This document shows, piece by piece, positions 8,430 to 17,327 of a stretch of 63,840 nucleotides of DNA; within the stretch, counting starts at the first letter, position 1, and each line of letters starts with the position of its first letter. The stretch is taken from contig SVPZ01000010.1 of assembly GCA_015065605.1 (NCBI GenBank), positions 1 to 63,840 on the forward strand. The letters run 5' to 3'. This stretch comes from Oscillospiraceae bacterium (GTDB lineage: Bacteria; Bacillota; Clostridia; Oscillospirales; Acutalibacteraceae). Under the pieces are notes generated by a model that did no database searches, had not been told where the DNA came from, and saw only the letters and a program-made list of their open reading frames with translations. Position numbers and translations under genes: made by a program.

Positions 8430-8476
8430 TTTTAATCCAGAAAGGTAAAAAGAAATTTATTAAAGTAAATATTTAA
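8430..8476 (+). repeat. Right copy of the 47-bp tyrS 3'-end duplication
   Basis: It still encodes LIQKGKKKFIKVNI plus stop in register. The three differences from 8082-8128 (AAG/AAA, GTT/GTA, ATC/ATT) are all synonymous. The tyrS terminator follows directly, so this was probably the original gene end. Confidence 0.9.
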
Positions 8477-8482
8477 TGAGTA

Positions 8483-8512
8483 AAAAAACGCAGGTTTTCC
8501 CTGCGTTTTTTG
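8483..8512. terminator. Bidirectional terminator between tyrS and the CapA-like gene
   Basis: AAAAAACGCAGG pairs with CCTGCGTTTTTT (CGCAGG 8489-8494, CCTGCG 8500-8505), with A/T runs on both sides serving both convergent genes. Confidence 0.88.
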
Positions 8513-9844
8513 TTATTCATTAAGACCTGAGGTTTGTTTAAATCTTACCTCGCAGCCCAGATACTGCTGACATTCTGTAAGTCCCTTTGATACAATATCC
8601 TTTGTTCTGTTATAAGAATTTTTACCGGTTGAAGATGAAAGTCCCTTATTATAAAAAGCATTTTCATCGGGCAGAGCGTGGAGAATATATTCCGCATTAC
8701 TGCCGTTTCCAGTTTTTTGTACCCATGCAGGAATAATATCAACTCCGCTCAGTACCACCTTGCCGTCGCTATACTTATCAAACGTATAGTAGAAAAGCAT
8801 ACCGTCCTCGGTGTGTCCCGTAGGACAGTCGGTATAAAGAAGATTTAATCGCTGATTGGAAACGGAATTGCCCATTGAATAAAGACAAACGGTTTTTCTG
8901 CTGCCGTCGGTTGAGGTTAAAAGTTCAATAGGCTGAATAACGTGAGGATGTCCGCCTACTATTACGTCAACCCCAAGGTCGCACAGTTTTTGCGCTATCT
9001 GCTCTTGCCAATGGTTTTGTTTGAGCTGATATTCATTACCCCAGTGCATATAAAATACTATAGCCTCGGCTCCGCTATTCTTCATATCCTTTATAACGTT
9101 TTCGGCTTCGATATAAAATTCATCCAGTCTTTCATAGCAAAAAGAAGCAAGTAAGGGAGCAGCCTCGCTGTTTACGATTCTGCCGTTTATGGATTTACTG
9201 CCGCCGCCCTGATAAACGTTTTCATAGGTATAGCAAGCCATACCGATTTTAATTCCCTTAACGTCCTTTACGGTATAAAGTGACTCGTCAAGTGTTTCTC
9301 TGGTGCCGATAAAGGGCATATTTTTTTCCTTTAAAACCCTTGCGGTACGTTTTAACCCGAAAAGTCCCGTATCGTAACAATGGTTATTAGAGGTAAGAAG
9401 CATATCTACCCCTGCCGCCTTTATATCGTCGATAAGGTCATCGGGAGTATTAAAGGCAGGATAACCGCGATAGTTTCCCGATTCAGTGCCGCCGAGGGTT
9501 ACTTCAAGGTTGGCTATGGCAAGGTCAGCCTCGTTAAAATAAGAGGAAACCTCTCTGTAAAGCGGTGAAAAATCATAACCGTCACTTTCCTTTGTTGCGG
9601 TCAGCAAGGGTGAATGTATAAGAATATCTCCCGTGTTTAAAACCTTAGCGGTTGATACTACGTATGGCTCTTCGGGTTCACTTGACAGGTTATCCTTGTC
9701 AAGAGTTAAATCCTCTCCGCCCGAGCCGACAATTTTACTTATACCGCAACCTACAAGAGAAATCACCAGACAAAGCACGCAGGCGCATAGGCACAAGAAC
9801 AGATTTCTTCTTAATATTTTTTGTTTTCTCGTCAATTTCCCCAT
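8513..9844 (-). CDS. CapA-family (poly-gamma-glutamate capsule type) phosphoesterase-like protein
   Basis: 443 aa, one N-terminal membrane segment or lipoprotein-like signal (about 15-35, ending SLVGCG), then a metallophosphatase-like CapA domain (about 68-390). Visible family motifs are LNTGDILIH, IANLEVTLGG, LTSNNHCYDTG, MHWGNEY and VIVGGHPHVIQP. B. anthracis CapA takes part in poly-gamma-glutamate export and anchoring, but most Clostridial members lack capBC neighbours, as here, so the true role is open. It lies 15 nt downstream of a membrane-protein gene and probably shares its operon. Confidence 0.85.
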   Translation of the reverse strand: MGKLTRKQKILRRNLFLCLCACVLCLVISLVGCGISKIVGSGGEDLTLDKDNLSSEPEEPYVVSTAKVLNTGDILIHSPLLTATKESDGYDFSPLYREVSSYFNEADLAIANLEVTLGGTESGNYRGYPAFNTPDDLIDDIKAAGVDMLLTSNNHCYDTGLFGLKRTARVLKEKNMPFIGTRETLDESLYTVKDVKGIKIGMACYTYENVYQGGGSKSINGRIVNSEAAPLLASFCYERLDEFYIEAENVIKDMKNSGAEAIVFYMHWGNEYQLKQNHWQEQIAQKLCDLGVDVIVGGHPHVIQPIELLTSTDGSRKTVCLYSMGNSVSNQRLNLLYTDCPTGHTEDGMLFYYTFDKYSDGKVVLSGVDIIPAWVQKTGNGSNAEYILHALPDENAFYNKGLSSSTGKNSYNRTKDIVSKGLTECQQYLGCEVRFKQTSGLNE

Positions 9845-9859
9845 TTTAAATTCCCCTAT

Positions 9860-10588
9860 TTATTTTGACATATTTTCAATAAATTCCCTACTTCTAACGA
9901 TAGCGTTCTGTGATTTTTCGTTATCCTCCAAAAGAGTTCCTTTTATATTTCTGAGATAAATTTTAACGTTGTCGGGAATTTTAATATCTTTATCAAAGGC
10001 ACATTCATAATAGCCTTCCTTTAAGGGCGTACCTTCATCCTCTATAACGCCTGAAAGGTGGTTATCGAAATATTTTTTGCCCAAATCGCCTGTAATTATC
10101 AGCATACATTCGCTATCGGTTACAATAACGCTTTGCAGACGTTGCATTATGGTATTCTGATACTGAGCCGTCGAGCCCCCCGTCTGATAGGTACAGTTTA
10201 TTACCTGAACGTTAACCTCGCCGTCACCGTTATAATCCTTGCAAAACTGAGCAAAATAATCCTGAATTTCAGGTACATACATATCCGCAAGTATTCTGTT
10301 ATCGTAAATCACGATTTTTAGGTCGGTTTTTTTCTTATTGATACAGGAAACGGTAGCGAATGCAACTATTATAAGACACAGGGCAACGATTATAACCGCT
10401 CTCCAGTGATAGTAGAAAAAGTGGCTTATTTTTTCACCTAAGGTTTTAGGCTTTATCTCATTTTCGTAAGGCTTATGCTCACTTGCGCCCTCTTCCTTCG
10501 CCTTTGCCTGCATTGCTTTAAGCTCAAGAAAATCTTTTCTCGCCTTATCGCGCTGAGCAAGCGTTTCACTTTTTTTGTTTTCGTTCAT
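9860..10588 (-). CDS. Single-pass membrane protein of unknown function
   Basis: 242 aa. The highly charged N-terminal 60 residues are Lys/Glu-rich and likely cytoplasmic coiled coil. One membrane helix follows (about 64-84, AVIIVALCLIIVAFATVSC), then an extracytoplasmic domain with IVIYDNRILADMYVPEIQDYF and a mixed alpha/beta pattern recalling periplasmic-binding folds. No family was recognised. It lies between an LTA-synthase-like gene and the CapA-like gene, so a cell-envelope role is a reasonable guess. Confidence 0.75.
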   Translation of the reverse strand: MNENKKSETLAQRDKARKDFLELKAMQAKAKEEGASEHKPYENEIKPKTLGEKISHFFYYHWRAVIIVALCLIIVAFATVSCINKKKTDLKIVIYDNRILADMYVPEIQDYFAQFCKDYNGDGEVNVQVINCTYQTGGSTAQYQNTIMQRLQSVIVTDSECMLIITGDLGKKYFDNHLSGVIEDEGTPLKEGYYECAFDKDIKIPDNVKIYLRNIKGTLLEDNEKSQNAIVRSREFIENMSK

Positions 10589-10648
10589 AATTTACTCCTT
10601 TTAAATTCTGCGTGTGACAATGACCGAAAAGCATCTGAAAACCTCCCT

Positions 10649-12211
10649 TTAAGGCTGGTTCTGGTTAGAGTGCTTCGGCAATATAACCGGACTTTCCATT
10701 TCCAGTATCTGCTCGTTATAAAACTGTGATTTTTTCTGTAGCTCTGCATCAAGCGTTTTAAAGCCGTATTCCTCGGTCAAGGTGGGAACGTTTGAGAAAA
10801 GATTTGTGCCAAGTCCCAGTTTATCGCCCTCGATTTTTCCTCCCAACGCCGCAATGGTGGTCGGGAACAAATCAAAGGTGCCGAATTTTCGGTTTTTTTC
10901 TTTGACGGGAACGCAGACCGCATTTATAAAACAGTTATAAACGGTACGGGTATAATTTTCATCAATATCCTTTAAAAATTCGGGGTCCATAGTCAGATGG
11001 TCACCGCAAACAACTATGGTAGTATTATCGTAAAAGGGTTGTTCTTTTATCCACTTGATAAACTCAAGAACCCTTTTTGAAGAACAGGAAAGCACGTTAG
11101 CATACTGATTATCCCACTTATCTTTACAGTCCTTACAGTCGTAGCCGTCGGGGAAATGGGTATCGGCAGTAAGCATTGTAAAGTTGAAGGGTTCTCCGCT
11201 TTCATAAAGCTTTTCAACCTCTTCTTTTGCAAAGTCGAATAATTTATCATCCTCAAAGCCCCACCATTCACGGTAGTCTTTAGGCAGTCTTTTTTCCGCC
11301 TTTAAGGAATTTATATCAACGATATTCATTTGTCCGTGTTCGGTAAAATAGGTTTTTCTGCCGCCGAAATCGGCATCGCTTCCCACCAAAAGAGTTTGCT
11401 TATATCCCTCTTTTTTAAGAATTTCCGCCATGGTAGTAACACCGGGCATAAATGAATTCTGTCCGCCGTACTGTTCACTTGCAATAGGCACCTTTATAAG
11501 CATTCCCGAGGTCTGCGCCACCATAGCCGCCGAGGTCCAGGTAGTGCCCGAATAGGAAAGAGCGCCGCCAAAATCTTCGTTGTTTGAAAAATTCACATTT
11601 TCTTCAGCCAGTTCTTTAAGTTCCGGAATGAAGTTATCGGTAATATTACCCCCCGCATTTGTATCGGCATAGGTACATTCCATAGATTCAAGGAATATAT
11701 AGATTAAATTGCGTTTCTTTTCGGGGAATGTTATTTTTACTTCGTTTGGGTTTTTATAGTTCTGAATTATAAAGTCCGATTCGGTGGATGCAACGCTTAT
11801 GTAACTTACAACCTCAAGCTTTGCGGCAAAAAGAGTTGTTGCTACCAAAAGGGTTGAAAGTGCCACGGGCATAGCAATTTTTTTGATAAAATCACAGAAT
11901 TTTGTAAGGCAGTACCGCGAATATTTCGGGAAAGATTTTAATTTTTCAATAAATCCGCCCAGTAACATATATAAAAAAACTTCGAGAGCGGTAAAAACAA
12001 CGGGATATACTCCCACCTGCACAACAACGCTTCCCGCAAGGGATCTGTTGGCGCCGTTTGCAGGAGCTTTTAACTGAAAAAGAATTTGGTCAAGATAGAT
12101 ATGGTCGTATTTTTTTAAAAGCCATATAGTAAAAAAGAAAAGCAAATTGCCGAGAAAAATCAGCACCAGCGCAGTTATAAGCCTTTTGTTTATCTTTTTC
12201 TTGCCGGACAA
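10649..12211 (-). CDS. LTA-synthase/phosphoglycerol-transferase-like sulfatase-fold membrane protein
   Basis: 520 aa. Three or more membrane helices fill residues 10-140. From about 160 an extracellular alkaline-phosphatase-superfamily domain follows: IYIFLESME carries the first metal ligand, GTTWTSAAM the catalytic Thr, and VVCGDHLTMDPEF later metal ligands. LtaS/MdoB-type enzymes transfer glycerol-phosphate from phosphatidylglycerol onto glycolipid or glucan. Five helices are usual for LtaS, and here fewer are obvious, so the acceptor is uncertain. It heads the minus-strand group with 9860-10588 and the CapA-like gene. Confidence 0.85.
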   Translation of the reverse strand: MSGKKKINKRLITALVLIFLGNLLFFFTIWLLKKYDHIYLDQILFQLKAPANGANRSLAGSVVVQVGVYPVVFTALEVFLYMLLGGFIEKLKSFPKYSRYCLTKFCDFIKKIAMPVALSTLLVATTLFAAKLEVVSYISVASTESDFIIQNYKNPNEVKITFPEKKRNLIYIFLESMECTYADTNAGGNITDNFIPELKELAEENVNFSNNEDFGGALSYSGTTWTSAAMVAQTSGMLIKVPIASEQYGGQNSFMPGVTTMAEILKKEGYKQTLLVGSDADFGGRKTYFTEHGQMNIVDINSLKAEKRLPKDYREWWGFEDDKLFDFAKEEVEKLYESGEPFNFTMLTADTHFPDGYDCKDCKDKWDNQYANVLSCSSKRVLEFIKWIKEQPFYDNTTIVVCGDHLTMDPEFLKDIDENYTRTVYNCFINAVCVPVKEKNRKFGTFDLFPTTIAALGGKIEGDKLGLGTNLFSNVPTLTEEYGFKTLDAELQKKSQFYNEQILEMESPVILPKHSNQNQP

Positions 12212-12387
12212 ATCAAATCCCTCTTTCTTTGGATACTACCTCTATTTTATCTCTTTAAGGTAAAATAGTCAAGTGAGAGGGGAAATATTAACAATTCCTT
12301 AATAAAGAAACTTCGATTATGATTTAATACTTGAATAAGCCGACAAAAAATAGTAAAATATAAAAAAAGAATTTTAAGAGGTATTTT

Positions 12388-12807
12388 ATGATAATAATGA
12401 GTGTTGACCGCGGAAAAGCGCGCACGGGAATTGCCTATAGCGATAAAAGTGAAAGTTTTGCCTTTCCTCACACGGTTATAACTGAATATAATGCTGAACG
12501 TCTTTTAGAAAAAATAAAAGAAGCCGCCATCACTTTAAAGGCGGAGGAAATTGTGGTAGGTCTTCCACGCCGCACCGACGGAAGCCTTGGCGACAGCGCT
12601 CAGGAATGTACGTTGCTTGCCGAAAAATTAAGAGAAATGCTTTCTGTTCCCGTAAATCTTTACGACGAAAGATTTACCACCGTTTCGGCTCATACTGCCC
12701 TTAATTATACCGATACCCGCGGTAAAAAACGCAAGGAAATTATCGACGCCGTTGCCGCCACTATGATTTTAGAGGATTATTTGAAGTATAAAAAGAATAT
12801 GGGCTAA
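12388..12807 (+). CDS. ruvX: Putative pre-16S rRNA nuclease / Holliday-junction resolvase-like RuvX (YqgF)
   Basis: 139 aa, the usual YqgF size. MSVDRGKARTGIA is the RNase-H-fold first strand with the catalytic Asp. EEIVVGLPRRTDG is the central strand with the conserved Glu region. YDERFTTVSA and KEIIDAVAATMIL supply the remaining acidic residues. The family matures the 5' end of 16S rRNA. It stands alone, facing away from the LTA-like gene, and ends at a bidirectional terminator. Confidence 0.95.
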   Translation: MIIMSVDRGKARTGIAYSDKSESFAFPHTVITEYNAERLLEKIKEAAITLKAEEIVVGLPRRTDGSLGDSAQECTLLAEKLREMLSVPVNLYDERFTTVSAHTALNYTDTRGKKRKEIIDAVAATMILEDYLKYKKNMG

Positions 12808-12814
12808 CTATATT

Positions 12815-12852
12815 AAAAAGCACCCCAACTCCCGAAAGTTGGGGTGCTTTTA
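12815..12852. terminator. Bidirectional terminator between ruvX and the surface operon
   Basis: AAAAGCACCCCAAC (12816-12829) pairs with GTTGGGGTGCTTTT (12838-12851). It terminates both the rightward ruvX transcript and the long leftward operon. Confidence 0.92.
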
Positions 12853-12855
12853 CTG

Positions 12856-13026
12856 TTATTCTTCACCGAAGGGATTTATATTACAGTAAACCTCAAGCAT
12901 ACATTTACTGCATACCTCTCCGACGCCTACTATAAAATTAGTTCGCTTACTTATTGGTAAGTCAATCGGTGTGGTAGTAGGTTTTTTACAAATCACACAT
13001 TCTTCGAATTCCTTATTATTTTCCAT
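12856..13026 (-). CDS. Small zinc-ribbon-like protein at the end of the surface operon
   Basis: 56 aa. Two CxxC knuckles (CVICKK near 13 and CSKC near 46) suggest a bound zinc. ATG at 13026 is preferred over GTG at 13047: AAAGG lies about 10 nt upstream, and the GTG start would overlap the preceding gene. It begins 4 nt after the stop of the pilin-like gene and is the last gene of the operon. No family was recognised; a regulatory or chaperone role cannot be told apart. Confidence 0.6.
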   Translation of the reverse strand: MENNKEFEECVICKKPTTTPIDLPISKRTNFIVGVGEVCSKCMLEVYCNINPFGEE

Positions 13027-13030
13027 TTTA

Positions 13031-14452
13031 TTAAGCCTTTCTTTCACGTCGGTCGGTTACTATTATTACAATACAAGAAGTACCGCTTAAAAACGCAAGA
13101 ATCATCCAGAAATAAATACTCTTATCCATACCTGTGTCGGGAACCATCGGTTTTTTCATATCACATATATTTGTGAACTGAGCATTTACCTCTTCAGTTT
13201 TAATTCCGTCAACAAAGAAATCAACCGCTATTTCGTAATTCTCATCTATATACGGTTTGAATTCTATCTCATAAACCTTAGTATCGTAGGTAACGCCCTT
13301 TTCTCCCGTGTTCTTTTCATAAAGCTTATAGGAAAGGGTTTTATCAACGTGGTCTTTCGTAAGGATTATTTCTGTTTTACCGTCACCGTTTGCATCGGAT
13401 TTTAAGGTTTGCTCTACTGCCGTTTCGGTATTAACAAGAACAAATTCAAAGCCCTCGGGGGTTCTCTTATAGTTTCCCTTATTGCTTACAAGTTTTGTAA
13501 CGCAAATATTTACAGATTTGTCCTCGGGCTCGGGAGCCTTAAAGGTATTATTAAAGGTAACGCTTATATCAAAGCCATCCTCGTATTTAGTTGAGGTGGT
13601 ATGTACACCGTTTTTAACTCCGCTGATTTCCAGCTTTCCGTCCATATCCTCATCGGTTACGATTAACGAGAAAACATTTACGGTTGCATCGTAAACCATT
13701 CCCTTCAGTTCGCCCTTTTCTTCACTCATACGGAATTCGTATTCTCCGATAGCGTTAAAGGAAAGTTTATTTACTGTTTTTGTAAAATCAAACTGAGGTT
13801 TAAAGTTTTCCTCGGTATAGGTCAGAGTTTGTTTGTCAAGCTTTATCCATTTTCCGTCTGTTTTTTGTTCGAGCAGGAAGGTAAAACTATCCGATTTCTT
13901 CCATTCTCTGCCCTCAAGTTCTTTTTTACCCTTAAGGGTAATATTTTCTGCGGTCACACCCTTTGGATTATACGTATTTACGAATTCCGCACTCGCATAA
14001 TTCACGTCGGGAACAATAACAGTCTTTTCGTCTTCGTCTTTTTTAGCAAAGCCCGACAAAGTAACGTCATTTTCTTTAATAACAACCTTTGTACCTACGT
14101 CAATGCCTTCAACCTTAAAGGGAATATCGGGTCTTATCTTTACAGAAAGGTCACCTCTCGAATCGGTTTTAAGTTTGCCAAGAGTTGTAGATAGCGTTGT
14201 TTCGGAATAAAAATCGCCAAAGGAAAGTGTAAAATCAAAAGCAATATTTTCAGGGATAACGTAATTATCTCCATATGGATGCTCTACCCTTTTTATAACC
14301 GAAATGCCGTTTTTAATTTTTTCTTCCGGTTTAAAAATATTGGTAATAGTATCGGTTTTTGAAGTTACAAAACAAAGGGTGGTATTGACAGACGATATCA
14401 AAAGTGTTATTGCCGAAAGAATAAGCAATATACATTTTATAAATCTTTTCAT
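13031..14452 (-). CDS. Pilin-like surface protein with FctA-type isopeptide domains and VPDTG anchor
   Basis: 473 aa. Signal peptide at 1-28. At least two repeats resemble the streptococcal FctA/Spy0128 pilin domain, with openings like ITLKGKKELEGREWKKSDSF, internal FDFTKTVNKLSF and EYEFRMSEEKGE. Such domains form Lys-Asn isopeptide bonds. The tail MVPDTGMDKSIYFWMIL, followed by a hydrophobic helix and RRERK, is an LPXTG-like sorting signal, so a sortase encoded elsewhere should attach it to the wall. RBS GGAGG is 9 nt upstream. It is the anchored component of an operon otherwise made of unanchored TasA-like proteins. Confidence 0.82.
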   Translation of the reverse strand: MKRFIKCILLILSAITLLISSVNTTLCFVTSKTDTITNIFKPEEKIKNGISVIKRVEHPYGDNYVIPENIAFDFTLSFGDFYSETTLSTTLGKLKTDSRGDLSVKIRPDIPFKVEGIDVGTKVVIKENDVTLSGFAKKDEDEKTVIVPDVNYASAEFVNTYNPKGVTAENITLKGKKELEGREWKKSDSFTFLLEQKTDGKWIKLDKQTLTYTEENFKPQFDFTKTVNKLSFNAIGEYEFRMSEEKGELKGMVYDATVNVFSLIVTDEDMDGKLEISGVKNGVHTTSTKYEDGFDISVTFNNTFKAPEPEDKSVNICVTKLVSNKGNYKRTPEGFEFVLVNTETAVEQTLKSDANGDGKTEIILTKDHVDKTLSYKLYEKNTGEKGVTYDTKVYEIEFKPYIDENYEIAVDFFVDGIKTEEVNAQFTNICDMKKPMVPDTGMDKSIYFWMILAFLSGTSCIVIIVTDRRERKA

Positions 14453-14467
14453 ACTGACAATACCTCC

Positions 14468-14671
14468 TTATTTATATTTTACGAAAGGCAGAAAAGACCA
14501 AATAAGCCTTCTTCTGTGTTTTTTATAGTATTTTCTTTCCTTTCCTTGAGTTCGCTCTATTTCTGAATTAAGATATTTCAGTTCGCTTTTTATCTCTGCT
14601 GAAAATACTGTTAATCTGACCGCCAAAATCAAAACGAGTAATACTATACTCAAAATTATCATCAGTTCCAT
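14468..14671 (-). CDS. Small single-pass membrane protein
   Basis: 67 aa: one N-terminal membrane helix (about 3-23, LMIILSIVLLVLILAVRLTV), then a charged, coiled-coil-like cytoplasmic stretch rich in K, E and R. Its stop lies 15 nt before the pilin-like gene, which fits one operon. The start is uncertain (ATG at 14671 or 14662) because no clear Shine-Dalgarno is seen. It could be an assembly or anchoring partner of the surface proteins, but that is only context. Confidence 0.5.
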   Translation of the reverse strand: MELMIILSIVLLVLILAVRLTVFSAEIKSELKYLNSEIERTQGKERKYYKKHRRRLIWSFLPFVKYK

Positions 14672-14757
14672 TATCGTTATTATTAAACAACCTTTATGCC
14701 ATCACGAGTGTTTCTTATTGTCTTAACTCGCGATTTTTTAAACAATTTAAAAATTGC

Positions 14758-14844
14758 CATCCTCAGTAAGCAAAGGATACAACCGAAACTCATTGGGTTA
14801 TACCCTTAGCTTACCGCCCACTCCGTGAGGTAGGAATGGGAGGT
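14758..14844 (-). repeat. Intercistronic structured repeat, copy 1
   Basis: About 87 nt, nearly identical to 17223-17310. Read on the minus strand, a CTCC/GGAG-based hairpin leads into GTGGGCGGTAAG. A long stem of about 18 bp then pairs GTAAGC..AAGG with CCTTTGCTTAC around CAATGAGTTTC. Substitutions between copies keep pairing through G-U wobble. It sits directly 3' of the 776-aa gene. Confidence 0.8.
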
Positions 14845-14854
14845 AAAAGTTCGG

Positions 14855-17185
14855 TTATCTAAATAAGTACGTGTCAAAATCTACGGCTGCGCCGTTAAAG
14901 GTATAGGATTTGCTGCCGCTTGCAGTTACAGTAACGTTATTACCGGTAGTTACGCCACCTTTTCCCACTATACTCCAAGCTTTACAAACCGTACCTTTTC
15001 CTATCATTTCAAAATCATTGAAATCTATAGTGGTACCTGCGCCAACGCTTGTATATGTAGCTACAAGATTTTTGGCAGATTTGGAAGCCAAAGCATCATA
15101 AACGCATTTACAACCGTTAAAATCAATATCTGCAACCACGTAGTTAGCAAGTTGTATCATACCGGGACAATTTGCACCTGTCCAATTAAAGGTACAGTTA
15201 TTGAATACGAGTTTAATTCCGTTAGGATAAGAAGAATTGGTTACAACAGGCATATTGTTAAAGGTGCAGTTATTAAATACCATTGTTACGTTTTCTGCAT
15301 AAACCTGAATACCAACGTTTCCGGTAGAAGGTGCTGCAAGGTTATTGAATACGCAATCATTAAGCACTAGGTTTGCGCCATTTGTTCTTGTAGCAAGAAC
15401 TGCGCTACCCTTAACAGATTCAAATTTTACGTCTTCGAAGGTAACGGTATCAGTGCTTTTTACCGTTAAGGGATTACCCGAAGCAGTATCTCTTGAAAAA
15501 GTACCGCCAACAATGGTTGTATCCTGATTAAAGGTCACCGACTGTAAATCTTCGGCAGTAATCTTTCCTTCAACAGCTATAAGACTGCTTCCGTTTGCGA
15601 TTTCATTCTTTAAATCGGTTGCATTAGCAGCCTTGGGCATTTCTACACTCCAAGTGCCGTTAGCATTATCAACTAACTTGTAACCTGATGCGATAAACTG
15701 AGCCTTAGGCTTGATGCTGAAAGTACCGCCGTATATAGTAGTGTTGTTACCATAATCGCGTACTTCGCCGTTAATTACACCGCCGTTGATGGTGTATTTA
15801 GCACCGCCTTGTGCATCTATCAAGCAAGAGGTCCAGCCCAAAGTTGCTGTTCCGTCGGCAATAGAATATTCACCGCCGTTTATAACTACTTCACCGCCGT
15901 AAGCAAATATTCCTGCATTACCTGCGTTGCCATTATAGAAAGTACCGCCGTTAAGGGTTAATTTTGCAGCATTTCCGTAAATGGTATGTTTACCGCTACG
16001 GCTATTGCTGATATTACCGCTATTTACTGTTAAATCAGCAAAGTTCATAATACCATTTTCAACAGTTATACCGTTTATAACCATTTCACCATAGTTACGA
16101 ACAGAATAGTTGTTGGTAGCCTTTATAGTACCGTTACCGCTAAGTATTACAGTACCGTTGTTTACAAATGCGCTGCTTGCGGTTGCTTTTGTGCTGTCGT
16201 ATGCAACTTCGGTAATTATATCTTTACCGTTAAGGTCAAGTTCCACGTTTACACCTGCGGGAACCATAAAGGCATCACCTGTATTGGTAATGTTATCAGC
16301 AAGTTTTATTTTACCGCCCTTTTTAAGTGCCTTTGCAAGAGAAGCTGCATCTTTTACTACCCAAACCATTTCGTTTTTAAGGGTAGAGAAAGCGGTCTTT
16401 GCATCATCAAAATTATCTTTCTGAATAGCAGAAGCTATGATATCTATATTAAGACCGTTGAACATATCAAGCTGCTGAGCATTAAACTCCTTAGGAACTT
16501 TAAAGCCCTTAAAGAGAGTGGATTTTTCGCCTGCTTCAAGAAGGAGATAGTAGGTGTAACGAAGTTCATAATCGTTCATACCGGTGGTATAGTAACCATC
16601 ATAAGGAATAACAGTATCGGTATCCATAAACCAGTTACCGCTATACTGTAACCAATATTCAGAAATGGTCTTTACAGAGTCAACCTGTAAAACGTTTTCG
16701 GGCATCTTATCGTCTGTAATGGTAAGACGCATACCGGTAGCGTTACCGTTTGCATCTTTTTTGGTATAGTTCATACCGAAGCCGTCGAAGATATAATCAT
16801 AAATCTGCTGAATTTCAGCTTCGCTATAGCCTTTAGCCTCATAAAATTCATCAATAGCATTGTTGATTTCAAGAGCGTTATTGATAGTTACTTCTACTGC
16901 AACGTATGCAGGTCTGCTTCCTGTATTTTCAACGGTAACTTCCTTTTTAAGATAGTCACCGGGCATAACGTTTTCATAGGTAGCGCCGTTATTGTCAGAC
17001 GTTACGGTTGCAGCTCCGGTAGTGCCTACGTCTTCGGTAAGATTAATAGCAATATTTCCTACGGAAAATACGTTGCCCTTTTCAATAGGGTCAACTGTGA
17101 GATATGCAACGGTTCCGCCAATTGCCATAACGGCAATAAGGACAAGACAGATGCACATTACAAGTGTTTTTTTCATGTTTTTCAT
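14855..17185 (-). CDS. TasA/camelysin-type exported protein with beta-helix tail (paralog 1)
   Basis: 776 aa. A SipW-type signal (KKTLVMCICLVLIAV then GTVAYLT) leads into a TasA/camelysin-like beta-sandwich with NVFSVGNIAINL and PGDYLKKEVTVENTG (about 30-290). From about 300 to the end, short repeats of the type VVINGGEYSI and LTLNGGTFYN indicate a right-handed parallel beta-helix, a fold common in adhesins and polysaccharide-binding proteins. The first 290 residues are almost identical to those of the next gene upstream; the tails differ. ATG at 17185 (RBS GGAGAG) is chosen over 17239, which would run into the intercistronic repeat. Confidence 0.85.
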   Translation of the reverse strand: MKNMKKTLVMCICLVLIAVMAIGGTVAYLTVDPIEKGNVFSVGNIAINLTEDVGTTGAATVTSDNNGATYENVMPGDYLKKEVTVENTGSRPAYVAVEVTINNALEINNAIDEFYEAKGYSEAEIQQIYDYIFDGFGMNYTKKDANGNATGMRLTITDDKMPENVLQVDSVKTISEYWLQYSGNWFMDTDTVIPYDGYYTTGMNDYELRYTYYLLLEAGEKSTLFKGFKVPKEFNAQQLDMFNGLNIDIIASAIQKDNFDDAKTAFSTLKNEMVWVVKDAASLAKALKKGGKIKLADNITNTGDAFMVPAGVNVELDLNGKDIITEVAYDSTKATASSAFVNNGTVILSGNGTIKATNNYSVRNYGEMVINGITVENGIMNFADLTVNSGNISNSRSGKHTIYGNAAKLTLNGGTFYNGNAGNAGIFAYGGEVVINGGEYSIADGTATLGWTSCLIDAQGGAKYTINGGVINGEVRDYGNNTTIYGGTFSIKPKAQFIASGYKLVDNANGTWSVEMPKAANATDLKNEIANGSSLIAVEGKITAEDLQSVTFNQDTTIVGGTFSRDTASGNPLTVKSTDTVTFEDVKFESVKGSAVLATRTNGANLVLNDCVFNNLAAPSTGNVGIQVYAENVTMVFNNCTFNNMPVVTNSSYPNGIKLVFNNCTFNWTGANCPGMIQLANYVVADIDFNGCKCVYDALASKSAKNLVATYTSVGAGTTIDFNDFEMIGKGTVCKAWSIVGKGGVTTGNNVTVTASGSKSYTFNGAAVDFDTYLFR

Positions 17186-17222
17186 TTTTTTCTCTCCATT
17201 CTTTGATTGATTTTTAAAATTA

Positions 17223-17310
17223 CCATCCTCAGTAAGCAAAGGATATAACCGAAACTCATTGGGTTATACCCTTTGCTTACCGCCCACTCCGTGAGGTAAG
17301 AGTGGGAGGT
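17223..17310 (-). repeat. Intercistronic structured repeat, copy 2
   Basis: Second copy of the 14758-14844 repeat, between the two paralogs. It keeps the GGGCGGTAAG hairpin and the 18-19 bp stem with the CAATGAGTTTC loop. Confidence 0.8.
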
Positions 17311-17327
17311 AGCAAAGAAAGTTGTAA

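Noticed and set aside
12300..12390. tRNA or small RNA gene upstream of ruvX
   Set aside because: No cloverleaf or stable hairpin was found; the stretch is AT-rich promoter DNA.
13031..14452. Complete sortase pilus operon
   Set aside because: No sortase or second pilin is in the window; only the anchored protein is visible.
14758..17310. Intercistronic repeats as known riboswitches (c-di-GMP, T-box)
   Set aside because: None of the conserved cores I know are present and the copies lie 3' of genes within an operon.
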